Positions 17,896 to 27,512 are shown, counted from the first letter of the stretch. The stretch is DNA of 64,000 bases from Ornithinibacillus bavariensis (GCF_050433565.1 NZ_JBNPWZ010000004.1:1-64000), one strand, 5' to 3'. Translations and numbers: made by a program. The notes: generated from the letters alone by a model not told the origin.

Positions 17896-18921
17896 ATGAA
17901 AGCAGCTTACGTTGTCGATGAATGCAAAGTAGAGATAAAAGACATCGATGTTCCAAGAATAAAAGACAATGAAGTATTAATAAAGGTTAAAACCGTAGGG
18001 ATTTGCGGTTCGGACTTACACTTATATAAAGGCACCCATGCTTTTAGAAAGCCTCCTGTTATTTTAGGGCATGAAGTTGCAGGTGATATAGTCGAAGTAG
18101 GAAAAAATGTGACAAAATTTAAAGTAGGGGATCGTGTTACAGTTGAACCACATATTGGATGTGGGGGATGTGAATATTGTGAAAAAGACTTAGTGAATCT
18201 ATGTTTAAATAAAAAGGCACCTGGAACACCAGGATGGATTGGAACATTTGCTGAATATTTCAATGCACCGGAAGAGGTTGTTTATAAAATTGGTGATAAC
18301 ATTTCTTATGAGCTAGGAACTCTAATTGAGCCATTAGCTGTAGCGGTACATGCTATTGATAGAATTTCAGTTTCTGAGAAAGATACGATTGCTATCTTAG
18401 GCTCAGGAACAATTGGTTTATTAACTTTAGTCGCTGCAAGAGAAGCAGGTTATAAAAATATCATTTGTACAGATACCCAACAATTCAATCTAGATATGGC
18501 ATTACAGCAAGGTGCAACACTTGCACTGAATCCATTAGAAGTAGATGTTGTTGAAAAAGTAAAAGAATTCACGAATGGTAGAGGTGTTGATGTTGCATTA
18601 GTTTGTGCAGGGGCACCTGGAATTGTCGACCAAGCTTCATCAATGACAAGACGTCGCGGGGAAGTTGGTATTGTTGCCATGATTACAGAAAAAATCCCTG
18701 TTAATACATACAACTTTGTCTTTAATGAAATTTCGTTGTTTGGTGCAATGACATACGAAACAAAGGACTTCGAGAAAGCGACGGAAATGGTGAATGAAGG
18801 TCTTGATTTAAACGCCTTTATTACCCAAAGATTACCGTTTGCGGAAACGGAACATGGCTTAAGTATTTTAGATGAAAAGAAAGAAAATGTAGTAAAAGTA
18901 ATTATAGAAGTAGAAAAATAA
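17896..18921 (+). CDS. Zinc-dependent MDR-family dehydrogenase
   Basis: A 341-residue medium-chain dehydrogenase of the sorbitol/threonine dehydrogenase type that oxidises a secondary alcohol with NAD(P)+. Catalytic zinc residues lie in GICGSDLHLYKG and GHEVAG; the structural zinc lobe has four cysteines (CGGCEYCEKDLVNLC); the Rossmann motif is ILGSGTIGLL. It is the first gene of an operon with a TRAP transporter, a DUF1537 kinase and a class II aldolase, so it probably oxidises the imported acid sugar or polyol to the keto compound that the kinase phosphorylates. The exact substrate cannot be read from sequence. Confidence 0.88.
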   Translation: MKAAYVVDECKVEIKDIDVPRIKDNEVLIKVKTVGICGSDLHLYKGTHAFRKPPVILGHEVAGDIVEVGKNVTKFKVGDRVTVEPHIGCGGCEYCEKDLVNLCLNKKAPGTPGWIGTFAEYFNAPEEVVYKIGDNISYELGTLIEPLAVAVHAIDRISVSEKDTIAILGSGTIGLLTLVAAREAGYKNIICTDTQQFNLDMALQQGATLALNPLEVDVVEKVKEFTNGRGVDVALVCAGAPGIVDQASSMTRRRGEVGIVAMITEKIPVNTYNFVFNEISLFGAMTYETKDFEKATEMVNEGLDLNAFITQRLPFAETEHGLSILDEKKENVVKVIIEVEK

Positions 18922-18937
18922 TTAGGGGGAAGTTAAT

Positions 18938-19945
18938 ATGAAAAAATTACTTTATGGAGCACTACTTTTAATATTAATTAGTGCAGTTCTTGCAGGATGT
19001 TCTGGGGGAGATTCAAAAGGATCAAAAGCTAAGGATGGCGAACAGGTTGTTCTTAAATTAGGTCATATTCAATCTGAAAGCGATCTATGGCATGAGGGAG
19101 CATTGAAGTTCAAAGAAGAAGTTGAGAAATTATCTGATGGTTCCATGACTGTTGAAATTTATCCAAACTCTACACTTGGTGGAGACAGAGATATGGCAGA
19201 AGGTATGCAAATGGGAACAATTGACTTTGCTTTAATTGCAGGTGTATTAAGTAACTTTGAGCCTTCCATCCAATTACTAGAATTACCATATTTACTAGAA
19301 AATGAAGAAGAATATAACAAAGTTGTTCACGGTGAAGTTGGTCAAGAAATCGCTGATAGAGTACTAGAGTCTTCTAACATTCGTATCTTAAACTGGTGGG
19401 ATCGTGGACCAAGACACGTAACAGCAAATAAGCCAATTGAAACACTTGAAGATGTTAAAGGATTAAAGATTAGAATTCCTGAAATTAAAGCAATGGAAGA
19501 CACATGGAATGCAATGGGAGCAGCTCCAACAACAATGGCATGGAATGAAGTGTACACAGGGCTTGAGCAAGGAACTATCGAAGCGCAAGAAAATCCAATT
19601 CCATTCACATATGGTGGGAGAATTCATGAAGTACAAAAATATCTTTCTCTAACCGCTCACAAGTATGAATATGTAACACTAGCTATGAGTGAAAATACAT
19701 TCTCTAAGTTGACTGCAGAGCAACAAGAAATTATCAAGAAAGCTGGTGATGCTGCAACTGAATTTGAAAACAATTTAGTGAAAGAGGAAACTGGAAAAAT
19801 CCTTGAAAAAATGAAAGAAGAAGGTCTACAAGTTGTCGAGCCAAATGTAGCTGAATTTGCTGAAGCTGCAAAAGCTGCACATGAGAAGTTTGCAAAGACT
19901 GTAGACATCGATTTATATAACAAAATTTTAGAAGCTAAAAAATAG
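18938..19945 (+). CDS. TRAP transporter solute-binding protein (DctP family)
   Basis: A 335-residue lipoprotein: signal peptide with lipobox LAGC (cysteine about residue 21), then a DctP fold with the characteristic LKIRIPEIKAMEDTWNAMGA segment, whose arginine binds the substrate carboxylate, and WNEVYTGLEQGTIEAQENP. It captures an organic acid outside the cell and hands it to the DctQM membrane complex encoded next. Substrate inferred from neighbours to be a C4 sugar acid. Confidence 0.93.
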   Translation: MKKLLYGALLLILISAVLAGCSGGDSKGSKAKDGEQVVLKLGHIQSESDLWHEGALKFKEEVEKLSDGSMTVEIYPNSTLGGDRDMAEGMQMGTIDFALIAGVLSNFEPSIQLLELPYLLENEEEYNKVVHGEVGQEIADRVLESSNIRILNWWDRGPRHVTANKPIETLEDVKGLKIRIPEIKAMEDTWNAMGAAPTTMAWNEVYTGLEQGTIEAQENPIPFTYGGRIHEVQKYLSLTAHKYEYVTLAMSENTFSKLTAEQQEIIKKAGDAATEFENNLVKEETGKILEKMKEEGLQVVEPNVAEFAEAAKAAHEKFAKTVDIDLYNKILEAKK

Positions 19946-20018
19946 TTGATATTTATTGTGGGAGTAAAGGACTACTTTACTCTCTCTGACTTTATGAAAA
20001 GGTTTAGGGGGTTCAGAA

Positions 20019-20498
20019 ATGCAGAAAGTCGATCATCTAATCATGAAAGTCCTTTACTACGTGTTAGGGTTATTGATGCTCGCTATGGTTTTAGCTATTA
20101 CAGCGCAAGTTATTTCTAGGTATATATTTGGTAGTCCCTTCACATGGACAGAAGAATTGGGTAGATACACATTTATTTGGATGTCTATACTTGGAATGGC
20201 AGTAGGGGTAAAGACATTAGGGCATATTGCACTTGATATATTACTAAAAAGTGTGCGAGGTAATGTGAAAAAGGTTTTGCAATACATTATCAATATTTTA
20301 GTTGCTGGCTTTGGGGTTCTATTTACATTCAGTGGAATAAAAATGATGGAAATTGGAAGTGGTCAAAACAGTCCTTCCCTATCATTACCTATGGAATTTG
20401 TATATATTATTATTCCAATATCGGGTGTTCTCATCGTTTATTTTGTAATTAGCAATATGATTCAAGATTTAAAAGGAAAGGAGATGCCTAATTCATGA
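20019..20498 (+). CDS. TRAP transporter small permease (DctQ)
   Basis: A 159-residue membrane protein with four predicted helices and the DctQ signature FTWTEELGRYTFIWM in the middle. It supports the large subunit DctM in Na+-driven uptake. The stop codon overlaps the start of the next gene by four bases (ATGA). Confidence 0.93.
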   Translation: MQKVDHLIMKVLYYVLGLLMLAMVLAITAQVISRYIFGSPFTWTEELGRYTFIWMSILGMAVGVKTLGHIALDILLKSVRGNVKKVLQYIINILVAGFGVLFTFSGIKMMEIGSGQNSPSLSLPMEFVYIIIPISGVLIVYFVISNMIQDLKGKEMPNS

Positions 20499-21754
20499 CT
20501 AGTATATTATTTGGTGTGTTCTTAGGTTTACTCATCTTAGGCGTCCCTATAGCATTTGTTATAGCTATCTCTTCTATCGGTGCAATTTATTACACAGGAT
20601 TACCGATTGAATTGTTAGCACAAAGATTTTTCACTTCGCTTGATTCTTTCTCATTAATGGCTATTCCTCTGTTTATGTTGGCGGGTGCTATTATGAGTCA
20701 TGGTGGTATTACGAGAAGAATTGTTGATTTTGCTTTATCCATCGTTGGAGGTTTCCGCGGAGCATTGTCACAAGTAGTTAGTGTGTCTGGTGTTGTGTTA
20801 GGTGGAGTTTCCGGTTCTGGGGTTGCAGATACTGCAGCATTAGGATCAATTATGGTTCCTGAAATGAAGAAAAGAAATTATGACCCGGGATTTTCTGCGG
20901 CTCTAGTTGCATCTGCAGGAAGTATCGGACTGATCATTCCACCGAGTATCGCACTAATTGTTTATGGTGCGAGTTCACAGGCTTCCATTGGTGATTTATT
21001 TATGGCAGGGATCATTCCTGGGCTATTAATCGCAGTTGGTTTCATGATTTATTGCTATATTATTGCTAGGATTAAGAACTATCCAAAAGAAGGTAGCTTC
21101 TCTTGGGCAAATGTGTGGAAGAATTTTAAATCTGCGTTCTGGGCGCTTCTTATGCCTGTCATTATTATCGTAGGGATTAGAGGAGGTATATTCACTGCTA
21201 CGGAAGGTGGAGCTGTTATATCTGTCTATGCATTAATTATCGGAGTATTTGTTTATAAAGAAATTAAAATCAAAGACTTTGCAAAAATTTTCTATGAAGC
21301 AGCTCTTGGTACTGCGGTAATTACTTCAATCATTGCGGCAACTTCCTTATTCGGTTGGTTATTAACGAGCGAACAAGTTCCGCAAAAAGTAACGAATGCT
21401 TTATTGGGTATTACAGATAATCCTACCATTATTATATTGATTCTCATTGGACTTCTTCTAGTGGTTGGAATGTTCTTAGACAGTAGTCCAGCTATTCTAT
21501 TGTTAACACCTATTCTTGTTCCAGTTGCGACGAGTTTGGGTATGGACCTTGTGCAGTTTGGTATTGTAATGGTTATCACATTAACAATCGGACTATTAAC
21601 ACCTCCAGTTGGTACAGCAATGTATGTAGCCAGCAACATTTCCAAAGTTCCAATCTTGGAGTTATCGAGGAAATTGATTCCGTTCTGGATCATTATGATT
21701 TTCATTGCTATCTTAGTAGCATTTGTACCAGCAATTACGCATTTACTTTACTAA
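20495..21754 (+). CDS. TRAP transporter large permease (DctM)
   Basis: A 419-residue protein with about 12 membrane helices, the transport subunit of the TRAP importer. The segments FMLAGAIMSHGGITRRIV, GGVSGSGVADTAALGSIMVPEM and LLTPPVGTAMYVA are family hallmarks. Normal length; translationally coupled to DctQ. Confidence 0.95.
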   Translation: MTSILFGVFLGLLILGVPIAFVIAISSIGAIYYTGLPIELLAQRFFTSLDSFSLMAIPLFMLAGAIMSHGGITRRIVDFALSIVGGFRGALSQVVSVSGVVLGGVSGSGVADTAALGSIMVPEMKKRNYDPGFSAALVASAGSIGLIIPPSIALIVYGASSQASIGDLFMAGIIPGLLIAVGFMIYCYIIARIKNYPKEGSFSWANVWKNFKSAFWALLMPVIIIVGIRGGIFTATEGGAVISVYALIIGVFVYKEIKIKDFAKIFYEAALGTAVITSIIAATSLFGWLLTSEQVPQKVTNALLGITDNPTIIILILIGLLLVVGMFLDSSPAILLLTPILVPVATSLGMDLVQFGIVMVITLTIGLLTPPVGTAMYVASNISKVPILELSRKLIPFWIIMIFIAILVAFVPAITHLLY

Positions 21755-21787
21755 ATATTAATATTGAATATAGAAAGGCATGATAGT

Positions 21788-23059
21788 GTGGGGAAAATTG
21801 TTTTAGGTATAGTCGCAGACGACTTCTCAGGTGCGAGTGATGCTGCGTCCTTTCTTGTTCAGCAAGGAATAAAAACATATTTATTTAATGGTACGCCTGC
21901 TGAAGAACATTTCGATACCAAGGAGAATATTGCTATTGTCATCGCATTGAAAACAAGAACAGAAGAAACGACGTTAGCTGTACAACAATCACTAGAGGCT
22001 TTCGAATGGTTGAAAAATAACGGTGCATCTCAATTATATGTGAAATATTGTTCTACTTTTGATTCAACAAAAGAAGGGAATATTGGGCCAATAATCGATG
22101 CGGTTCTTGAAAAATATGATATTCCATACACAGTGCTCGCTCCAGCTTTACCGGTAAATGGAAGAATTGTAAAAGATGGTCACTTAATCGTAAATGGTGT
22201 TCCATTAAATGAAACGCATATGCGGTTCCACCCATTAACACCAATGTGGGAATCGGATTTAGCAAAATTAATGGAGCCACAAGGGAAGTACCCTTCATTA
22301 AAGCTCAATCATGAAATTCTCGAAATGGAAAATGAGAAAATTTTAAAAATAGTGGAAGATTTTGCGCTTGAACATGAACGTTTCTATATTATTCCTGATT
22401 ATATGGAAGAAACGCATGCAGAGAAGATTGTTGAACTGTTCGGAGACCTTCAGTTATTAACAGGTGGGTCGGGACTCATGACAGCACTTGGAAAAAAATA
22501 TAATAAAGAGAGCAATCATGTATCTGAAAAACTTATTCGTTCAACAAAGGGGAAAGCAATCATTTTAGCTGGTAGCTGTTCCCAAGCAACATTAGATCAA
22601 ATTGATACATTTAAAGACAGTAATGGTAAATATATTAAAATTAATCCGATTGATTTAGGAAATGGCACCCAAACAAAAGAAGAAATCTGGGATCACGTAC
22701 AAGCTTCTAATGATGATGCCGTACTTGTATATAGCTCAGATAAGCCTGAAAATGTTAAGAAAGCACAGTCAGCTGGTACAGAAAAAGTATCTTATTTATT
22801 GGAACAAACCACAGCATACTTAGCGACTAAAGCTGTTGAGAATGGCTACAATCGTATTATTGTTGCTGGTGGGGAAACATCAGGTGCAGTTACGAAGATT
22901 CTCGGATATGATTCTTATCAAATTGGAGAGAGCATTGCACCAGGTGTACCAATTATGGTACCACTTAAAAATAAAGATTTAAGGCTAGTTTTAAAGTCAG
23001 GAAACTTTGGGCAAAAAGATTTCTTCCTGCGAGCTGCTAAGTTAACAAAGGAGGATTGA
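21788..23059 (+). CDS. Four-carbon acid sugar kinase (DUF1537, OtnK/DtnK family)
   Basis: A DUF1537-family ATP-dependent kinase, which phosphorylates tetronates or 3-keto-tetronates in acid-sugar breakdown. The N-terminal domain has VADDFSGASDAASFL (the ADD substrate/catalytic motif) and the C-terminal nucleotide domain has VAGGETSGAVTKILG. The GTG at 21788 is taken as the start because GAAAGG lies nine bases upstream and the family begins just before the VADD strand; a TTG at 21764 is the alternative. Four bases or fewer separate it from the aldolase gene. Keto-tetronate specificity is inferred from the dehydrogenase and aldolase neighbours. Confidence 0.88.
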   Translation: MGKIVLGIVADDFSGASDAASFLVQQGIKTYLFNGTPAEEHFDTKENIAIVIALKTRTEETTLAVQQSLEAFEWLKNNGASQLYVKYCSTFDSTKEGNIGPIIDAVLEKYDIPYTVLAPALPVNGRIVKDGHLIVNGVPLNETHMRFHPLTPMWESDLAKLMEPQGKYPSLKLNHEILEMENEKILKIVEDFALEHERFYIIPDYMEETHAEKIVELFGDLQLLTGGSGLMTALGKKYNKESNHVSEKLIRSTKGKAIILAGSCSQATLDQIDTFKDSNGKYIKINPIDLGNGTQTKEEIWDHVQASNDDAVLVYSSDKPENVKKAQSAGTEKVSYLLEQTTAYLATKAVENGYNRIIVAGGETSGAVTKILGYDSYQIGESIAPGVPIMVPLKNKDLRLVLKSGNFGQKDFFLRAAKLTKED

Positions 23060-23060
23060 A

Positions 23061-23660
23061 ATGTCCAATTTTGAACAAAAACTGAACGATGCGATTTGGG
23101 TAGGTAAAGTCCTGTTTGATAGAAATAAAGCAACAGGATCATCTGCAAATTTAAGCTTTATGCACGAGGATAAGATTTATATTACAGCTAGCGGTACTTG
23201 TTTTGGTAATTTGACAGAAAGCAGCTTTTCTGTTGTAGATTTAAACGGTAATCATATTAGTGGGATCAAACCTAGTAAAGAACTCCCACTGCATATGGCT
23301 CTTTATGAAAAAGATTCTCGAATTAAGTCGGTACTTCATACCCATAGTTTCTATTCAACGCTATGGTCTTGTATGGAGCATGATAATGTTACAGATGTTA
23401 TTCCAAACTACACACCATATCTACGAATGAAACTCGGAACAGTAGGATTAGTACCTTACGCGAAGCCGGGTTCTGAGGAATTATTTTCATTATTCAAGGA
23501 ACGTGTGAATGATAGTGATGGCTATCTATTGCAAAATCATGGTCCTATTGTAGGCGATCAGGATTTAATCTCTGCTTTCTACGTACTAGAAGAACTAGAA
23601 GAAAGTGCTAGAATTGCATGGGAGCTTCGGAATGAAAAAGCTGTCCTAATAAATTCATAA
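23061..23660 (+). CDS. Class II aldolase/adducin family protein (OtnC-like)
   Basis: A 199-residue zinc aldolase-fold enzyme. Metal ligands are seen in LHTHSFYST and the late NHGP histidine; the catalytic acid region is KPSKELPLH. With an OtnK-type kinase the expected reaction is decarboxylation of 3-keto-tetronate 4-phosphate to dihydroxyacetone phosphate. It is the last gene of the operon and has its own AAGGAGG site overlapping the kinase end. No OtnI isomerase or PdxA2 gene is present. Confidence 0.88.
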   Translation: MSNFEQKLNDAIWVGKVLFDRNKATGSSANLSFMHEDKIYITASGTCFGNLTESSFSVVDLNGNHISGIKPSKELPLHMALYEKDSRIKSVLHTHSFYSTLWSCMEHDNVTDVIPNYTPYLRMKLGTVGLVPYAKPGSEELFSLFKERVNDSDGYLLQNHGPIVGDQDLISAFYVLEELEESARIAWELRNEKAVLINS

Positions 23661-23665
23661 ATTTT

Positions 23666-23701
23666 AAAGGATTCGGTACCATAGGTACTGAATCCTTTTG
23701 T
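23666..23701 (+). terminator. Terminator of the acid-sugar operon
   Basis: Stem AAAGGATTC-GTACC / GGTAC-GAATCCTTT with a three-base loop and T tail. Confidence 0.85.
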
Positions 23702-23776
23702 ACGTTTTACGATGGGTAAAAGATTAAATATGTATTACCGATCGGGTATGGTCACTTTGTAAGGTTTTTAAAAATT

Positions 23777-23938
23777 TTAATCTACAAAATACAAAATGGC
23801 ATCATAATAGTCTTCTATAGTAATTAGATTCATACTATCTTTTGATGTCGCATTAAAATGTTTGTCCAACATGTATACAAGTCGGTCATTAAAATGGAAA
23901 TGTGTTCCGTTTTCACATATAAAATAGGGTGTACGACT
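23777..23938 (-). pseudogene. Possible remnant of a small protein gene
   Basis: On the minus strand a frame without a proper start reads ENGTHFHFNDRLVYMLDKHF and ends ITIEDYYDAILYFVD before a stop at 23777. The composition is protein-like, but an in-frame stop precedes it, the only ATG leaves 32 residues, and there is no ribosome binding site. It is probably the tail of a lost gene, or chance. Confidence 0.25.
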
Positions 23939-23956
23939 TCATGTACACCCTATTTT
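23921..23956 (-). terminator. Hairpin after the DUF898 gene
   Basis: Stem AAAATAGGGTGTAC / GTACACCCTATTTT, eight-base loop, overlapping the end of the minus-strand gene at 23955. The U-tract is weak. Confidence 0.5.
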
Positions 23957-24290
23957 AATTCATAAAGGTAGTATGCTTGGCCTTCCAATCTTCTAGTTTT
24001 ATAAATACCCAAAATCCATAGATTCCAATAGTTATAACAGTTAAAATCCACCATTTAATCCAGTTACCAAAAAGTCCAATTGCAGATCCATTGAAATTCA
24101 TTCTTTTACCCTCAATTACAGTGTGGTTAATTTTCCACCTGTAAATCATAGTTACTGCCCATGGAAAGCAAACTCCTAGTGTACAAACAGTTACAAGAAA
24201 TCCTAATATACTCCATCCAATATACTGTGCTAAACCGCCATCAAAATACGATGTTCTTCCCTTGTGAGTTTGAATTACTTCTGTAGTCAT
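23955..24290 (-). CDS. DUF898 (YjgN-like) membrane protein
   Basis: A 111-residue membrane protein with two hydrophobic segments (about 22-48 and 73-95). The pattern FDGGLAQYIGW...RWKINHTVIEGKRMNFNGSA...GIYGFWVFIKLEDWKAKHT fits the short Gram-positive DUF898 proteins, whose function is unknown. It stands alone between terminators, with its own GGGGGAAT leader. Confidence 0.7.
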   Translation of the reverse strand: MTTEVIQTHKGRTSYFDGGLAQYIGWSILGFLVTVCTLGVCFPWAVTMIYRWKINHTVIEGKRMNFNGSAIGLFGNWIKWWILTVITIGIYGFWVFIKLEDWKAKHTTFMN

Positions 24291-25066
24291 TTCTATTCCC
24301 CCTTTTTTGACTTCTATTAAACTTTATATATTTATAAACCTCTTCTAGCTGTCCTTTGCTCCTGTTAGCGAGGTCGTGAAACATAAATTAAGCACTGTAA
24401 AATTTGCTATTTATTATAAAAATTATTCGATAGTATCATCTAATTGTAAAAGATATTGGAAGCTTCAACAACCTGTTTATTGTTATTTAAAACTGAACTA
24501 TCTTGAAACATGAGAATTAAAACCGTATTTTATTTATAGTTATAGTATGTTCATTATTGTTTAAAAATTTAAAAAAGTATGTCTATTATATAGTACCAAA
24601 ATAATGTTCAAATTAAAATAGGTATACTTGATTTATTAAGATAGGATTTATTTATATTTTATAACTTTTTAGGAGTCAGATAAGAGATCTCTTAATTTTT
24701 ACAAGTTTTCAAATGGATGCATGCTGTAATAAGTAGCTTGATTCACTGATATATAAGGATTTTATTGAAGATGAAAATAAAATGTTAACATAATGTTTCT
24801 AATAATGGGGTGTTCAGCGAACATTTGGGAAGCTTCTTTTTCATTTCTTAGAAGGGTTATTAACCTATCGAATATTCGATTATTAGATAGGGGGAGGATA
24901 TGCTATAAAAAGTAATGGACTAATTTTTAATGATTTTTAATGAACATTTTAAAAAAACGAAAAGCGGGTGAGTTGATTATTATTCCACGCACTTTTCAAT
25001 TCTTTTATCAAATAAAAAAGTAATTTTATTTTAATGATATCCTCCATACAGATCGTATTAATATTC
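24291..25066. other. Long gene-poor AT-rich stretch
   Basis: About 775 bases with no credible coding frame, tRNA or clear terminator on either strand. It contains several short poly-A/T runs but no repeat structure that I can support. Confidence 0.5.
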
Positions 25067-25267
25067 TTAGTCACAAGAAAAGGAATAATCAAAAGTAAAT
25101 AATTGTATATTTGGATAACCACCATCGGAATAGCATTTTTCTGTCAGATAACTAACTTCTTTAGTAATAAAAAAATTCCATGCACATAATAAAAATATGA
25201 TAGTAACAAAAAACACGGGTAATATAACTGCAAGTCTTTGTTGATTAGACAATTTTATTAGTTTCAT
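25067..25267 (-). CDS. Small membrane protein of unknown function
   Basis: Sixty-six residues: a short basic N-terminus, one hydrophobic helix (about 13-33), then a polar extracellular-type tail with two cysteines (EKCYSDGGYP... and the terminal SFSCD). A strong site GAGGAGG six bases ahead of the ATG supports translation. No family recognised. The helix could also act as a signal anchor. Confidence 0.55.
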   Translation of the reverse strand: MKLIKLSNQQRLAVILPVFFVTIIFLLCAWNFFITKEVSYLTEKCYSDGGYPNIQLFTFDYSFSCD

Positions 25268-25438
25268 ATTATCCTCCTCTTCAAAGTCCTCATATACTGA
25301 TATAATAATGTAATTTATTAGATCGAATAACTCGAGAACTTTCCTGTTTTCTCAAGATTAATAGACCGTCTAAAGTTAAGAATAATTTATAGTAGTTAGC
25401 CCTCAACCAAGTAAAAAGGTGAGGGCATGTTTGCGATT

Positions 25439-26122
25439 TTATTTATTTAAATTCTCAATAGCGTAATCAGCTTCTTCTTGTGTAAACTTTTCACCGTACT
25501 CAGAGGTTAATTGGTCTCTAATCGCTTCAGGTGACATACTCATTGTTTCCTGATAACTCTTTGCTTTTTCCAAAGCGTTTTCTTTAAAATCGGCTTTCAT
25601 ATTATCAATAGCGTACTTTGCTTCGTCTTCAGTGAACTTTTCACCTTGCTCTGAAATAAGTTGTTCATAAATTCCTTGTTTTGACATATGCATAGTTTTG
25701 GAATAGGTCTCAGCCTTTATCAAAGCGTTTTCCTTCCAGTCATATTCGAGCTTGCCCATTGCATACTCGGCTGCTTCTGTAGAAAACTTCTCACCATATT
25801 CTGATGTTAATTGGTCAAAAATAGCACTTTTAGACATGTTCATTGTCTTTGCGTACGATTCAGCTTTTTTCAAGGCAGACGTATATTCCTTTGGAACGTC
25901 ATCCTCTTCTTTCGTATCTTCACTTTTTGGTTCCTCTTTTTTCTTTTCAGGTTCCTTGTCCTCTTTTTTCTTATCTTTCGCTGTTTCGGTGACAGCTGGC
26001 TTAGTCTCTTTTTTGCTAGCGTCTGCATCACCATCGATGCCATTAACACCCACAGCAATAATAATAATCGCAATTAGCCAAACCCACCATTTTTTATAAA
26101 ACGGTTTTTTCTGTTTTTCCAT
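25439..26122 (-). CDS. Membrane-anchored Ltp-repeat protein
   Basis: A 227-residue protein with an N-terminal membrane anchor (residues 12-26), a long acidic/basic Lys-Glu-rich linker (about 30-75) and three consecutive ~48-residue helical repeats of the host cell surface-exposed lipoprotein (Ltp) type; each has A-x-x-YA/S-T/KTM-x-MSK, QL-S-E-GEKF and a closing Y-A-x-x-N/L. The anchor has no lipobox cysteine, so it is a transmembrane rather than lipid-anchored form. Phage TP-J34 Ltp with such repeats blocks DNA injection of superinfecting phage, but many Bacillaceae carry chromosomal versions of unknown role. Confidence 0.8.
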   Translation of the reverse strand: MEKQKKPFYKKWWVWLIAIIIIAVGVNGIDGDADASKKETKPAVTETAKDKKKEDKEPEKKKEEPKSEDTKEEDDVPKEYTSALKKAESYAKTMNMSKSAIFDQLTSEYGEKFSTEAAEYAMGKLEYDWKENALIKAETYSKTMHMSKQGIYEQLISEQGEKFTEDEAKYAIDNMKADFKENALEKAKSYQETMSMSPEAIRDQLTSEYGEKFTQEEADYAIENLNK

Positions 26123-26660
26123 TTCTGTTTTCCCCCTTAAGATTGTTCCGAGATATGATTATATCATAAAACTGTAACTAAAATAATAATTTTCTTACAA
26201 CAATGGATAACCTATAATCAATAAACCTATTTATATAAGTTTGACTATAAGTTCCTTGCATTTGTACCATTGTTGTTAACTAGTGCAAATTCTTCTGAAA
26301 AGTAAGAAAAAACTTTATCATTATTAAACTATTTGCTACTATGAGTATTAAGTATAGTAATCCATGTTTTGATTAGAAAAGCCACTACTTCTATGAATCA
26401 TTCCCTACCTGTATTCTGTTCTTTAAAATATCTTTATATCTCCCAATTCAGCATGTAACGGATATTAATTTATCCATTTACTATATAGTTATCCTATATT
26501 GAAATGTACTACCCAACTATTTAGCCACATATGGAAATTAACCTCATTAAGAAACCACAATACTAATATGGTCGACCATAAACTTTGAGGGTTCTAGATC
26601 TTAAAGTAAATATTTACCTTTCATAGGTTTAAGTTTCCTTAAAGAGAAGAGGTGATACTT
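26123..26660. other. Divergent spacer without recognised features
   Basis: About 540 AT-rich bases between two divergent genes. I see no further gene, repeat or riboswitch in it. Confidence 0.45.
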
Positions 26661-27167
26661 TTGAAAAAAATAGTAACAATTACTTTTTTAGCGGTTGCTT
26701 TATTTTTTATTGCTGCATACTTTAGTGCTAGCTCTAAAGCAGAAACTAGTAAAAATACTGATCGAATAGCAGAAATTGAAAAATTTAGTGCCTTAGATGA
26801 AGAGGAGCAAATCAAGGTTGAAGAAATTTTAATGGAAAAGGATTTTGGCAAAAAATATTCAATTGCTTTGTTTAAAAATAAAGAAGGTATTGGTTATGCG
26901 ATATTAGAAAATGACAACTTGGTTTTAGTTTCCTTTGGGAATAATCGACAGGAATATGACCAATTTAAAAACTTTTATATTGTATATGGTGAAAATCCTC
27001 AAGATGATTATCAGGAGCTGAAAATTACCATTGAGATGGGTAATAACTATGAAAATCTTGAAGAGGTAATTACTTTAGATGAAGGAAAATATTATCTCCA
27101 TGTAAAAGAGCTTCCAATAAATATAAAAGGTACTAAAGTATTTTCGGATAATTATATTTTTAATTAG
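26661..27167 (+). CDS. Secreted or membrane-anchored protein of unknown function
   Basis: A 168-residue protein with an N-terminal hydrophobic helix (KKIVTITFLAVALFFIAAYF) that ends near ASSKAET, a possible signal peptidase site, so it is exported or anchored. The remaining 140 residues are acidic, with alternating beta-strand-like segments. It starts with TTG at 26661 after AGAGGTGAT; GTG at 26652 lies in the binding site itself. No family recognised and no operon partner. Confidence 0.6.
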   Translation: MKKIVTITFLAVALFFIAAYFSASSKAETSKNTDRIAEIEKFSALDEEEQIKVEEILMEKDFGKKYSIALFKNKEGIGYAILENDNLVLVSFGNNRQEYDQFKNFYIVYGENPQDDYQELKITIEMGNNYENLEEVITLDEGKYYLHVKELPINIKGTKVFSDNYIFN

Positions 27168-27245
27168 TAACCAAAATAAAAATCCTTTCTGCTATTTTTT
27201 GTCAAGATGTTAAAAAGATAAAAAATACTTGTCGATGTAAAAAGA

Positions 27246-27292
27246 AGCCTCCCGCAGTCTTTATAACTAGCGGGAGGCTATTCTTCTTTTTA
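27246..27292 (+). terminator. Terminator
   Basis: Strong stem AGCCTCCCGC / GCGGGAGGCT, 14-base loop, then a T-rich tail. It closes the unit of the exported protein at 26661-27167. Confidence 0.85.
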
Positions 27293-27366
27293 AAGAAAGA
27301 AAACGGCTGCATCGTATTACTAACACCCCCAGAAAGTATGGTTGCAAAAAAAATTAAGAAAAGCAG

Positions 27367-27477
27367 TTGACACCCTCACTACTCAGTGTTACAGTATACT
27401 TGTAATAAGTAGTACTTAATAGCGGGATTACCCAAAAGCTATTAAGTAAAATTTTACCTTAGTACTAAGTAACACTG
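27367..27477 (+). promoter_or_regulatory. Promoter and operator region of the padR gene
   Basis: A -35 box TTGACA (27367-27372), 17-base spacer and TACAGT (27390-27395) are followed by several symmetric elements: CAGTGTTAC (27384) is inverted as GTAACACTG (27469), AAGTAGTACTT lies at 27407, and CTTAGTACTAAG (27458-27469) is a perfect palindrome. The string GTACTAAGTAA (27462) recurs at 28323, ahead of the transporter genes. These are the likely binding sites of the PadR protein. Confidence 0.6.
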
Positions 27478-27512
27478 CATACAAGTCATACAAAATAGAG
27501 GTGACACCAAAC

